Positions 24,764 through 33,126 of a DNA stretch of 64,000 nt are shown here, one piece after another. The notes beneath the pieces were generated by a model that saw only the letters and a program-made list of their open reading frames with translations, was not told the origin of the DNA and did no database searches. A program made the translations under genes and the position numbers. Each line of letters starts with the position of its first letter. Within the stretch, counting starts at the first letter, position 1. This stretch comes from Sphaerisporangium rufum (GTDB lineage: Bacteria > Actinomycetota > Actinomycetes > Streptosporangiales > Streptosporangiaceae), in assembly GCF_016863395.1 (NCBI RefSeq), contig NZ_BOOU01000087.1, positions 1 through 64,000 of the forward strand, written 5' to 3'.

Positions 24764-25685
24764 CGGCCGGTGCCCGGTCACCGAGCGTCTCCAGGAATTC
24801 CAGAGCGTTCGGCCAGCGATGGAACCCCGAGCCGAGCTGCCGCTCCAGCTCCTCCAACGTCCAGCGACCGCTGGTCCTGAACAGGCCGATGACGGCCGGC
24901 GGGGCGAAGAGACGCACCTCGTTGCCCGCCACGTGGAACACCTGCCCGGTGGCCTGGCAGGTCGGGGATGCGAGCCAGCCGACCAGGGGCGAGACGTTGG
25001 CGGGGTCCCAGAAGTCGAACCCGGGGCCGGCCGCCGGGAGGGGCGGCCCGCCGGGGGACGCCATGGTCTCCAGGACCGTCTCGGTGTGCGCCGAGGGGGC
25101 GATCACGTTGGACCGCACACCGATCTTCTCGCCTTCCAGGGCCAGAGTCGCGGACAGGGCGACGATTCCGAGCTTGGCGGAGGCGTAGTTCCCTTGCCCG
25201 AAGTTCGTCATGAGACCGGACAAGGAACTGGTGTGCACGATCACCCCTCCGAACGGCCCGCCGTTCCCCTTGGCCTGCTCCCGCCAATGGGCCATGGCGT
25301 GGACGGCAGGGGCGGCATGGCCTTTGAGGTCGACGCGCAGCACGTCGTCCCACTCTCTCTCGCTCATGCGGGCGAGCGTCCGGTCCCGCACGATCCCGGC
25401 GTTGTTCACCAGGATGTCGAGCCGGCCGAACGTGTCGCGGCATGTCTCCACCATCCGGCGCGCGTCACTCCAGCTGGAGACGTCGCCGTGGTCGCTCACC
25501 GCACGGCCCCCGGAGGCGACGATCTCCTCGACGACGCCGTCGGCGAGCCGGCCACCGTCGCGGCGCCGGCCGATGTCGTTGACGAGCACGTCGGCCCCCA
25601 GTTCCGCCAGGTGCAGAGCGTGGCTGCGGCCCAGGCCCCGGCCGGCCCCCGTGACGATCGCCGCCAGGCCGGACAGCGGGGTCAT
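24756..25685 (-). CDS. SDR family oxidoreductase
   Basis: The Rossmann motif VTGAGRGLGRS is at residues 11-21, followed by NNAG and the catalytic triad region HTSSLSGLMTNFGQGNYASAKL, containing Ser, Tyr and Lys with YxxxK spacing. The long C-terminus resembles the 3-hydroxyacyl-CoA/17-beta-HSD4-like SDR branch often found in steroid and acyl-CoA degradation clusters. It would oxidise a hydroxyl to a ketone, producing the substrate for C-C cleavage. The start ATG at 25685 overlaps the stop of the DUF35 gene by 4 bp. Confidence 0.9.
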   Translation of the reverse strand: MTPLSGLAAIVTGAGRGLGRSHALHLAELGADVLVNDIGRRRDGGRLADGVVEEIVASGGRAVSDHGDVSSWSDARRMVETCRDTFGRLDILVNNAGIVRDRTLARMSEREWDDVLRVDLKGHAAPAVHAMAHWREQAKGNGGPFGGVIVHTSSLSGLMTNFGQGNYASAKLGIVALSATLALEGEKIGVRSNVIAPSAHTETVLETMASPGGPPLPAAGPGFDFWDPANVSPLVGWLASPTCQATGQVFHVAGNEVRLFAPPAVIGLFRTSGRWTLEELERQLGSGFHRWPNALEFLETLGDRAPADG

Positions 25686-26152
25686 GACGCGGCCTCGCCG
25701 GCCGCGGTGCCGGTCCGGCCGGCGGATCCGGCGGCGGGTCGACGGCCTACCGGACCGTCCGCGCCCTCGCCGGAGACATGGTCGAAGTACAGGATGGGCC
25801 GCTCGGTGCCGTCCGGCCGCCACCGGGCGACCACCCGGTCGCCGATGACCGTCCCCGCCGGAAGCCGGCCGAGCAGCCGCGGGCCCACCTCGAGTTCGAC
25901 GAGCCCGGAGGTGTACGGGGGAGGCAGCTCTTCGTGCACCGGCAGCAGGACCTGGACGCATGAGTACACCGTGCCGACACCGGAGCACTCCGCCCAGGCC
26001 GGCTTCGGCGAGTCGCAGGCCATGCAGAACGGCCGGGGGTAGAGCTGGTGGTGCCCGCAGGCGGCGCAGCACTGCACGATCAGCCTGCCGTCACGAGCCG
26101 CGGCCCAGAACTCGGTGGTGGTGGGATCATGGAGATCGGCGGGCTCAGTCAT
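25682..26152 (-). CDS. Zn-ribbon/OB-fold protein (DUF35 family)
   Basis: The 156-residue product has four Zn-ribbon cysteines in the arrangement C29-x2-C32 and C43-x2-C46, followed by an OB-fold (GVGTVYSCVQV, PYTSGLVELEVGPRLLGRLP). DUF35 proteins form complexes with thiolase-like enzymes, for example ChsH2 with the Ltp2 aldolase in steroid side-chain degradation. Its start overlaps the thiolase stop by 8 bp, a strong sign of subunit coupling. The last ~40 residues are low-complexity. Confidence 0.9.
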   Translation of the reverse strand: MTEPADLHDPTTTEFWAAARDGRLIVQCCAACGHHQLYPRPFCMACDSPKPAWAECSGVGTVYSCVQVLLPVHEELPPPYTSGLVELEVGPRLLGRLPAGTVIGDRVVARWRPDGTERPILYFDHVSGEGADGPVGRRPAAGSAGRTGTAAGEAAS

Positions 26153-27329
26153 CGGTGAGCACCACCGTCGAGCTGTAGGAGAGCAGACCGCCGATGCCGT
26201 TGACCAGCGCGGTCCTCGGCTTCGGGGCGACCTGCCGCTCGCCGGCATCGCCGCGCAGCTGGCGGACGGCCTCAATGAGCAGGAAGATCCCGAAGGCGCC
26301 GGGGTGGGTGTAGGACAAGCCACCTCCTGAGGTCATGGCCGGCAGCCTGCCGCCCGGTTTCATGTGACCTTGGGCGAACATCTCGCCGCCCATTCCCTTC
26401 TGGCAGAAACCCAGGTCCTCCAGCTGGAGGATCGGGGTGATGGTGAAGGCGTCGTAGGGCTGGAAGATGTCGACGTCCTCCGGGCCGATGCCGGCCATCT
26501 CGTAGGCCGCGCGGCCCGAGGCGACGGCGGCCGTCGTGGTCAGGTCACGGCGCTGGTGCGGATGCCAGTGGGTGTGGCTCTCGCCCCAGCCCCGGATGGC
26601 GACCGGCGGGCGCCCGGCCCGGCGGGCCCGGTCGGCGGTGGTGACGATGACGGCACCGCCACCGTCGGTGATCGGGCAGCAGTCGAGCTTCTTCAGCGGC
26701 CCGCAGACGCGGTCGGAGGCCATGACGTCCTGGACGGTCAGCGGGGCGCGACGCCAGGCCTTCGGATTCATCCGCGCCCACTCGCGGCCGGTGACGGTGA
26801 CCGAGGCGAGCTGCTCCTCGGAGGTCCCGTACTCGTACATGTGCCGGGCCGTGATGAGAGCGAAATGCCCGATCGGCAGCGGCAGCCCGGCCGGCACGTC
26901 GAACTGCGCGGCGATCGAGCCGGGGAGCGCGGGGGCCGTGGCGTGCTTGCGGGAACGTGATCGCAGGCTGCGCTGTCGGGAGGCGTAGACGAGCAGGGCG
27001 ACCTCGCACTGGCCGGCCGCGATGGCGGCCATGGCATGGCCGACGAATCCCTCCCATGACCCTCCACCAAGGTCGGAGGAGTCGGCATGACGGGGTTCGA
27101 CGCCGAGGTACTCACCCACCTGCACCGACCCCTCCTCCCCCATGTAGTTGACGAACAGCCCGTCGACGTCGGCACGGGTCAGGCCGGCCTCCTCCAGCGC
27201 CTCCATCGCGGCGAGCGCGGCCATGGAGGGCTCGGACTGGTCGGCGACGTGACCGAGAGGGCTCTCGGCCACCCCGGTGATGTAGAACTCCGGCACTTTG
27301 CTCGGTTCCCCCTCCGGGTGGCCGGTCAT
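26145..27329 (-). CDS. thiolase-like protein of the SCP-x/Ltp2 type, lacking the usual active-site Cys
   Basis: The thiolase fold is recognisable: FYITGVAESPLGHVADQSEPS, NYMGEEGSVQVGEYLG, then LKKLDCCPITDGGGAVIV, DIFQPYDAFTITPILQLEDLGF and the HPGAFG segment in GGLSYTHPGAFGIFLL. Where a thiolase has the nucleophilic Cys, this protein reads GGGSWEGFVGHAMAAIAAG, with no Cys. Cys-less partners of DUF35 proteins (Ltp2) are retro-aldolases. The ATG at 27329 lies downstream of the site D promoter. It opens the operon thiolase-DUF35-SDR-Eis. Confidence 0.85.
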   Translation of the reverse strand: MTGHPEGEPSKVPEFYITGVAESPLGHVADQSEPSMAALAAMEALEEAGLTRADVDGLFVNYMGEEGSVQVGEYLGVEPRHADSSDLGGGSWEGFVGHAMAAIAAGQCEVALLVYASRQRSLRSRSRKHATAPALPGSIAAQFDVPAGLPLPIGHFALITARHMYEYGTSEEQLASVTVTGREWARMNPKAWRRAPLTVQDVMASDRVCGPLKKLDCCPITDGGGAVIVTTADRARRAGRPPVAIRGWGESHTHWHPHQRRDLTTTAAVASGRAAYEMAGIGPEDVDIFQPYDAFTITPILQLEDLGFCQKGMGGEMFAQGHMKPGGRLPAMTSGGGLSYTHPGAFGIFLLIEAVRQLRGDAGERQVAPKPRTALVNGIGGLLSYSSTVVLTDD

Positions 27330-27368
27330 CGGCCCCACCGCGTGTCTGTGGCGTCCTCCGCCCAAGGA

Positions 27369-27384
27369 AAGTGAACGATCGCTT
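27369..27384. promoter_or_regulatory. TetR-type operator, site D (thiolase operon)
   Basis: AAGTGAACGATCGCTT matches 15 of 16 positions of the palindrome and is followed by TG. It starts 3 bp after the -10 box of the thiolase promoter and therefore covers the probable transcription start, the classic repression position. Confidence 0.75.
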
Positions 27385-27387
27385 TGT

Positions 27388-27416
27388 AATATTGCACGCG
27401 CGATGCGCGATGTCAA
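27388..27416 (-). promoter_or_regulatory. sigma-70-type promoter of the thiolase operon
   Basis: On the minus strand TTGACA and AATATT are separated by 17 bp, an almost ideal promoter. The operator site D immediately follows the -10. Confidence 0.75.
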
Positions 27417-27631
27417 CGGTCGTGCGGGCACCCTGCGGAACCAGGACATCTCCTGGCCGGTGACGGGCAGGCGTCCCACCGGACGCGCGCGGTCGCGCGG
27501 GGTCGCGCGGTACGGCGTTCCCCGCTCCGCACGACCGCGAGCCGGCTCTCACCCGAGGTCAGGCCGGGCGACCGGAACCGACTACCGCGCCAGGATCGTC
27601 CGTCCCGATGCAGTGCGGCCCGGTTCCGGAC

Positions 27632-27652
27632 GCGACGGCGGTCCGCCGTCGC
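27632..27652 (-). terminator. hairpin after the 2-oxoacid:ferredoxin oxidoreductase gene
   Basis: GCGACGGCGG and CCGCCGTCGC are perfectly complementary around a single base, placed 18 bp after the stop codon. There is no U-tract, so termination is likely but unproven. Confidence 0.5.
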
Positions 27653-27669
27653 CGGTCATCGAAGCCCGA

Positions 27670-30600
27670 TCAGCCCGGGCTCCACCGGCCGAGCAGTTCG
27701 GCCATCCTGGACCGGTACCGGTCCACGTTGCCGAGCTTGACGTCCTCGTAGCCGCGCACCATGTCCGGCAGTTCGGCCACCTCGACGGCCAGGGCGAGAT
27801 TCTCCACGGTCAGGTCGTGGGTGAGCCGGGCCACCACCTCGACGTACTCGTCGATCAGCGCACGCTCGACCCGCCGGACCCGAGCGCGGCCGAACGGGTC
27901 CAGCGGGGTGCCGCGCAGCCTTCTGGCCGCGTACAGGGCACGGAATCCGGGACGGAACCACCGGCCGAGAGCGATCTTGCGCTGGACCCCCATGGCGCGC
28001 AGGATCGGCGGGTGCAGCCGGTAGTGGACCCGGGCGCCCGCGCCGAAGATCGCGGCGAGCTCGGCGTCGAGCTCGGGACGCAGGGAGAGACGCGCCACCT
28101 CGTACTCGTCCTTGTAGGCCATGAGCTTGAACAGCTGCCGGGCGACCGCGTCGGTGAGCGCCTCGCCATCCGGCGTGACCTGCCGTTCGCTGTCCCGGAC
28201 GGCCAGGACGCGCCGGCGGTAGGCCTGGGCGTACCCGGCGTCCTGGTAGGCGGCCAGCTCCCCGGCGAAGTGGTCCACGAGCTCGTCGAGACCTTCCGGC
28301 GCCTTCGCCGCGACCTTCGAACGGCGGCCGGCCAGTGCCAGCACGGTTTCCGGGTCGGCGACGTACTGCCGCCCCCGGCGGAACGCCTGGATGTTGGTCT
28401 CGACGGCGACGCCGTTCAGCTCGATCGCCCGCTCGATGGCCGCCGCCGGCACCGGGAGCGCGCCGGTCTGGAAGCCGGCGCCGAGCAGCAGGACGTTGGC
28501 GTACTGATCATCGCCGAACAGGTCCAGGGCCAGGGCGCGCGCGTCGAACCGGTGCGTCGTGCCGCTCCGGGCCGCCACCTGGTCGGCCAGCGCGGCCGCG
28601 TCCGGGAAGGCCACGGACGGATCGCTGACCATCGCGCCGGTCGGGACCTGGGACGTCGAGAGCACCGAGACGGTCCGATCGGCCGCGGCGACCTCCAGGT
28701 TGGCCGGCTGGGCGGCGACCAGCAGATCGCAGCCCAGGTAGAGGTCGCACTCACCCGCCGCGATCTTGTTCGTGGTGCCGCGGGTCCGCCCCAGCAGGAC
28801 GTCCGAGACGACCGCGCCGCCCTTCTGCGCCAGACCGGTCTGGTCGAGCGATCGGGTACTGAAGCCGGCCAGGAGCCCGGCGGTGGCGAGCACCTGCGAC
28901 ACCGTGACGACGCCCGTGCCGCCGATCCCGGTCAGCCGGATCCGGGCCTCGGCCCCGCCGGGCCGGGCCGGCGGCGCGGGCAGGTCCCCTTCGGCGAGCC
29001 GCTCGGGCGGCGTCGTGGCCCGCTGGGTGCCGCCGGTGACCGTCATGAAGGCCGGGCAGTCCCCGTCCAGGCAGCTCAGGTCGGTGTTGCAGGAGGCCTG
29101 GTGGATGCGGGTCTTGCGGCCATAGCGGGTGGGAACGGGCTGGACGGAGAGGCAGTTGGACTTCCGGCCGCAGTCTCCGCAGCCTTCGCAGACGCGCTCG
29201 TTGATGAACACCCGTGTCTCGGCCGGGGCGTCCTTCCGGCGCTTACGCCGGCGGCGCTTCTCGGTGGCGCACTCCTGGTCGTGGATCAGGACCGTGACGC
29301 CGGGGGTGGCCGCCAGGACGCGCTGGGCCTCCTGGAGCCGGGACCGGTCCCACACCTCGACGTGGCGGGGCAACCTGACCCGCCGGTAGCGGGCGCGGTC
29401 CTCGGTGGTGATCAGGACCCGGCTCACGCCCTCGGCCAGCAGCAGGTCGACGATCCGCGGCACGTCCATGCCGCCGACCGCCCGCTGCCCGCCGGTCATG
29501 GCGACCGCGCCGTTGAAAAGGAGCTTGTAGGTGATGTTCACGCCGGCCGCCACCGCGGCCCGGATCGCCAGCGAGCCGGAGTGGGCGAAGGTGCCGTCCC
29601 CGAGATTCTGCACGTAGTGGTCGCGGTCCACGAACGGCGCCATGCCGACCCATTGCAGCCCTTCCCCGCCCATCTGCGCGAGGCCGGTGACCGTACCGAC
29701 CTGCGCTTCGTCCATGAGGAGGACCATCGCGTGGCAGCCGATGCCGCCGCCGACCAGGGCTCCCTCGACCGGCTTGGTGGAGGAGTTGTGCGGGCATCCG
29801 GAGCAGAAGTACGGCGCCCGGTTGACCAGCGGGAGCATCATCCGCGCGGGCGATCGCGGCCGGCCGGGTGCGGGGCCGCAGTCGACGGCGGCGGCCGAGA
29901 GCACCCGGTGCATCGGGCGGGTGATCGCGTCGGCGTCGAGGTCGCCGTACGCGGGCAGCAGCTCGCCGCCGTCGAGATCGTGCTTGCCGACGATCCTGGG
30001 CGCCCGATCGGCGCCGTAGAGCAGCTCCCGGAACGCGGTCTCCATGAAGGCCCGCTTCTCCTCGACCACGAGGATCACCTCGAGCCCGTCGGCGAACTCG
30101 GCGACGGTCCCGGCGTCCAGCGGGTAGGGCATGGCGACCTTGAGCAGCCGCACCGGGCTGGCGTCCAGCGCGTGCTCGCCCAGCCCGAACCGGTCCAGGA
30201 CCGAACGGACGTCGTGCCAGGTGCGGCCGGAGGCCACCACGCCGACCCGGTCCGAAGGCCCGCGCCCGACGATCCGGTTGAGCCGGTTGAGCCGCGCGTA
30301 CTCGCGGGCCAGCCGCAGCCGGGTGCCGACCAGCTCCCGCTCCAGGGGGCCGAGTGCGGGTTGCAGCAACCGCGCCGTGGGCCGATGGCCGCCGGCCCCG
30401 GGTGGAAGCTCGATCGCCGCCGGCTCGGCGGTGAGGTCGACCGTGGACGAGCCGTCCGCCACGGCGGTGACGATCTTGAGCGCGGTCCACAGCCCGGTGG
30501 CGCGCGCGAGCGCGATGGCGTGCCGCCCGTACCGCAGGATCTCGGAGCTGTCGCCGGGGTGCAGGAACGGGACCATCAGGTCCTGCAGCGCGAAGTCGGA

Positions 30601-31083
30601 CGCGCACGGCACGCTGGAGGACTTCGCGGCCGGATCGTCGCCGACGAGCAGGACCGCGCCGCCGCTCGGATGGCTGCCCATGAGGGTGCCGTGCCGGATG
30701 GCGTCGCTCGCGCGGTCCAGCCCCGGCGCCTTGCCGTACCAGATCCCCACCACGCCGTCTCTGGTCGCGCCGTCGAGGGTCGGCGCGAGCTGCGAGCCCT
30801 GCACGGCGGTGGCCGCCGCCTCCTCGTTGAGGCCGGGCACGAAGACCACGTCGTTCAGGTCGAGCAGGCTCTTCATCCGGCCGAGTTCGAGGTCGTACCC
30901 CGCCAGCGGGGATCCCTCGTAGCCGGTGATGAGCGTGCCGACGTCGAGGCCGGCGGCCAGGTCACGGCGATGCTGCTCGATCGGCAGCCGGGCCAGGGCC
31001 TGGATCCCGGTGAGCTGCACCCTTCCGGCCGTCGCGACGTATCTGTCCTCGGGCAAGACCGGCCGGTCCGCTTCGATGGTCAT
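27670..31083 (-). CDS. indolepyruvate ferredoxin oxidoreductase family protein (fused subunits)
   Basis: The 1137-residue protein joins the subunits of 2-oxoacid:ferredoxin oxidoreductases. The N-terminal half has the pyrimidine-binding TPP domain (GYEGSPLAGYD, GLNEEAAATAV). The TPP pyrophosphate motif NLGDGTFAHSGS is followed by NITYKLLFN. Next come iron-sulfur cysteines (CEGCGDCGRKSNC and a second group), and a gamma-type domain starts at GIGGTGVVTVSQVL. It oxidatively decarboxylates arylpyruvate-like 2-oxoacids to acyl-CoA. The ATG at 31083 has a GGAGG Shine-Dalgarno 5 bp upstream. It is divergent from the Lrp-type regulator and has no TetR site in its promoter. Confidence 0.9.
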   Translation of the reverse strand: MTIEADRPVLPEDRYVATAGRVQLTGIQALARLPIEQHRRDLAAGLDVGTLITGYEGSPLAGYDLELGRMKSLLDLNDVVFVPGLNEEAAATAVQGSQLAPTLDGATRDGVVGIWYGKAPGLDRASDAIRHGTLMGSHPSGGAVLLVGDDPAAKSSSVPCASDFALQDLMVPFLHPGDSSEILRYGRHAIALARATGLWTALKIVTAVADGSSTVDLTAEPAAIELPPGAGGHRPTARLLQPALGPLERELVGTRLRLAREYARLNRLNRIVGRGPSDRVGVVASGRTWHDVRSVLDRFGLGEHALDASPVRLLKVAMPYPLDAGTVAEFADGLEVILVVEEKRAFMETAFRELLYGADRAPRIVGKHDLDGGELLPAYGDLDADAITRPMHRVLSAAAVDCGPAPGRPRSPARMMLPLVNRAPYFCSGCPHNSSTKPVEGALVGGGIGCHAMVLLMDEAQVGTVTGLAQMGGEGLQWVGMAPFVDRDHYVQNLGDGTFAHSGSLAIRAAVAAGVNITYKLLFNGAVAMTGGQRAVGGMDVPRIVDLLLAEGVSRVLITTEDRARYRRVRLPRHVEVWDRSRLQEAQRVLAATPGVTVLIHDQECATEKRRRRKRRKDAPAETRVFINERVCEGCGDCGRKSNCLSVQPVPTRYGRKTRIHQASCNTDLSCLDGDCPAFMTVTGGTQRATTPPERLAEGDLPAPPARPGGAEARIRLTGIGGTGVVTVSQVLATAGLLAGFSTRSLDQTGLAQKGGAVVSDVLLGRTRGTTNKIAAGECDLYLGCDLLVAAQPANLEVAAADRTVSVLSTSQVPTGAMVSDPSVAFPDAAALADQVAARSGTTHRFDARALALDLFGDDQYANVLLLGAGFQTGALPVPAAAIERAIELNGVAVETNIQAFRRGRQYVADPETVLALAGRRSKVAAKAPEGLDELVDHFAGELAAYQDAGYAQAYRRRVLAVRDSERQVTPDGEALTDAVARQLFKLMAYKDEYEVARLSLRPELDAELAAIFGAGARVHYRLHPPILRAMGVQRKIALGRWFRPGFRALYAARRLRGTPLDPFGRARVRRVERALIDEYVEVVARLTHDLTVENLALAVEVAELPDMVRGYEDVKLGNVDRYRSRMAELLGRWSPG

Positions 31084-31166
31084 GGCACCTCCTGCCCGGC
31101 AACTGGCGCACGTATCAACGCACAATGTGAGCCAGAAACGCAAGAGAAGCACGCTAGGCTGAGCCA

Positions 31167-31769
31167 ATGGCCCAAGTCAGTCGACCGCCGCACGGATCCT
31201 CTGGGTCACCTGGCCCATCGTCCGCGGCGCCGCCGGCCACGCCTCGCCGCGCCCATTCACTCGACGAGCTCGACCTTTCGCTGCTCCGGCTGATCCTGGA
31301 CCGGCCCCGCGCCGGCGTGCGCGAGTACGCGCGGCTGCTGGGCATCGCCCGCGGCACTGCGCAGGCCCGCATCGACAAGATGGAACGGCTCGCGGTGATC
31401 ACCGGTTACGAGCCGACCATCTCCCCGCGGGGAATGGGCTACACCGACCTCGCCTACGTCCGGCTGAACCTGTCGCAGGGGGTCCTCGACGCGGTCACCG
31501 ACGGGCTCGCCGAGATCGCCGAGGTCATCGAGGTCGACTCCATCGCCGGTGACAGCGACCTGCTCTGCCAGGTGGTCTCCACCGGCCCGGAGAACCTCGA
31601 GGAGGTCATCCAGCGCATCCTCACCGTGCCCGGAGTGCTGCGCAGCCGCACCGAGCCGGTCCTGCGCCGGCGGGTGTCCCGCCGGGTGGGGCCGCTCATC
31701 GCCGCGCTGGAAGAGCGGCTGGCCGGCCGGCCCCGGCCCTCGCACCGAGGTGATCCCGCCGGCGGGTGA
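31167..31769 (+). CDS. Lrp/AsnC family transcriptional regulator
   Basis: After a ~30-residue Ser/Pro/Ala-rich tail comes an AsnC-type HTH (LDELDLSLLRLILDRPRAGV, then REYARLLGIARGTAQARIDKM) and a RAM-like alpha/beta domain (YVRLNLSQGVLDAVTDGL, VVSTGPENLEEVIQRILTVPGV). Such regulators sense amino or 2-oxo acids. It is divergent from the oxidoreductase gene with 83 bp between starts, so mutual regulation is likely. A TAGGCT hexamer ends 6 bp before the ATG, so it is probably leaderless. Confidence 0.85.
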   Translation: MAQVSRPPHGSSGSPGPSSAAPPATPRRAHSLDELDLSLLRLILDRPRAGVREYARLLGIARGTAQARIDKMERLAVITGYEPTISPRGMGYTDLAYVRLNLSQGVLDAVTDGLAEIAEVIEVDSIAGDSDLLCQVVSTGPENLEEVIQRILTVPGVLRSRTEPVLRRRVSRRVGPLIAALEERLAGRPRPSHRGDPAGG

Positions 31770-31822
31770 ACCCGGCCGTCCGGCCGCCGTTTAACTTCGC
31801 CGATATTCGGCACAATCTCGGA

Positions 31823-33019
31823 ATGAACGCCGGCGAAGCGCGATTAACGAGGCGATGGGCACGCCGTGCGGCCCTGGCCGGAGCCTGGCTGGCCTGCCTG
31901 ATCGCCCTGGGCGCCGCGGCGACGGCCCTGCTGCCGATGCCGAGCCTGGACCTGTGGGCCGTCGGAATGCTGGCGGTGGAGTTCAGCCTGGTCTTCGCCG
32001 TCCTGGCGGTGCTCGGCGCGGTACTGGCCGGCTACGCGCGCCGGGGAGCGGTGTGCGGCGCGACGGCCGCGGTGGTGGCCAACTCGCTGCTCGCCGTCAC
32101 CGCGCTGCTGCCGCCCGTCACGGCCTGGGCGACGGCCCGGGCGCAGGGTGCCCCGCTCACCTTGTCCGGCTACCTGGACGGGCTGTCCACTAGCGCCCCG
32201 CGCGGTCCGGACGCCACCGTCCGGTACGCCCGGGTGGACGGCACCGATTTGATGCTGGACGTCTGGCGCCCCCGGTCCACCGGCGCGGGCCCGCTGCCCG
32301 CGGTGGTCAACGTGCACGGCGGCGCGCAGGACACCGCGCAGAGTCCCTTCCCCCGCTGGGACGCCTGGCTGGCCGACACCGGCCACGTGGTCTTCGACAT
32401 CGACTACCGCTTCTTCCGGCCGCACGACTGGCGGACCACCCCCGGTGACGTGAAGTGCGCGCTGGGCTGGGTCGCCCGCAACGCCGGCCGCTACGGCGCC
32501 GACCCGGATCGGCTCGTGGTGATGGGGCAGTCGGCGGGCGGCTACCTCGCGCTGCTGGCCGCCTACACCAGGGCCGCCGAGCTGCCGCCGACCTGCCAGG
32601 CTCCCGAAGCGAAGGTGGCCGCCGTGATCGCCTGGTACGCCCCGTCCGACATGACCGCGCCGATCCCGGCCTCCTTCCGGCTGGCCGGGCCGGTGCGGCG
32701 CGAGCTGTCCGGGCAGATCTGGCCGCTGGCACCGGAGTCCGCCCGCCGGGCCTCCCCCGCCACCTACCTCCGGCCCGGACTGCCGCCGACGCTGCTCATC
32801 CAGGGCGGCCGCGACATCCTCCAGCCGTCGGCGGACACCCGGGACTTCGCCGCCCGGCTGGCCGGGGCGGGCGTGCGGGCCGAACTGGTGGAGATCCCCT
32901 ACGCAGACCACCAGTTCGACCTCAGCTGGGGCGGTTTCGGCAGCCAGATCGCCCGCCACGCGATCACCGCCTACCTGCGGCGGATCGCCGGGACGGCCGA
33001 GCGGGCCGCCGGCCCGTGA
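31823..33019 (+). CDS. alpha/beta hydrolase with N-terminal membrane domain
   Basis: Three transmembrane helices occupy about residues 15-100, followed by an alpha/beta hydrolase domain: oxyanion HGG at 165-167, nucleophile elbow GQSAGG (Ser237), GGRDILQPS carrying the acid, and YADHQFDLSW carrying the His. This is the BD-FAE/esterase-like branch; the catalytic domain probably faces outside. The ATG at 31823 is 7 bp after a CACAAT box (leaderless). A GTG at 31766, overlapping the regulator's stop, is an alternative start that would couple the two genes. Confidence 0.82.
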   Translation: MNAGEARLTRRWARRAALAGAWLACLIALGAAATALLPMPSLDLWAVGMLAVEFSLVFAVLAVLGAVLAGYARRGAVCGATAAVVANSLLAVTALLPPVTAWATARAQGAPLTLSGYLDGLSTSAPRGPDATVRYARVDGTDLMLDVWRPRSTGAGPLPAVVNVHGGAQDTAQSPFPRWDAWLADTGHVVFDIDYRFFRPHDWRTTPGDVKCALGWVARNAGRYGADPDRLVVMGQSAGGYLALLAAYTRAAELPPTCQAPEAKVAAVIAWYAPSDMTAPIPASFRLAGPVRRELSGQIWPLAPESARRASPATYLRPGLPPTLLIQGGRDILQPSADTRDFAARLAGAGVRAELVEIPYADHQFDLSWGGFGSQIARHAITAYLRRIAGTAERAAGP

Positions 33020-33065
33020 GCACCTGGGGTGACGTCCGGCCGGCCCGGGCCGATGCCGGAAACGA

Positions 33066-33114
33066 GAAGACCCCGGGCCGATCACATGATCGGCCGGGGT
33101 CTTCGCACGGTCTC
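33066..33114 (-). terminator. terminator of tRNA-Ala copy 2, possibly bidirectional
   Basis: A long near-perfect inverted repeat (GAAGACCCC...GGGGTCTTC with GGCCGATCA/TGATCGGCC inside) lies 13 bp after the tRNA 3' end. On the minus strand it is followed by TCGTTT. It could also stop transcription from the hydrolase gene, whose stop is 46 bp away. Confidence 0.75.
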
Positions 33115-33126
33115 TGGCGAGCCAGG

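Larger units (their letters stand above)
27330..27669. promoter_or_regulatory. control region upstream of the thiolase operon
   Basis: This 340-bp gap contains site D and its promoter in the first 90 bp. The middle (about 27420-27630) is GC-rich without a recognisable gene or motif. A hairpin near the end belongs to the oxidoreductase gene. Confidence 0.6.

Noticed and set aside
27298-31293. A very long open frame on the plus strand opposite the ferredoxin oxidoreductase gene
   Set aside because: It is a mirror frame typical of high-GC DNA; the product is His/Gln/Gly/Arg-rich without domains, and the minus strand has a clear enzyme.
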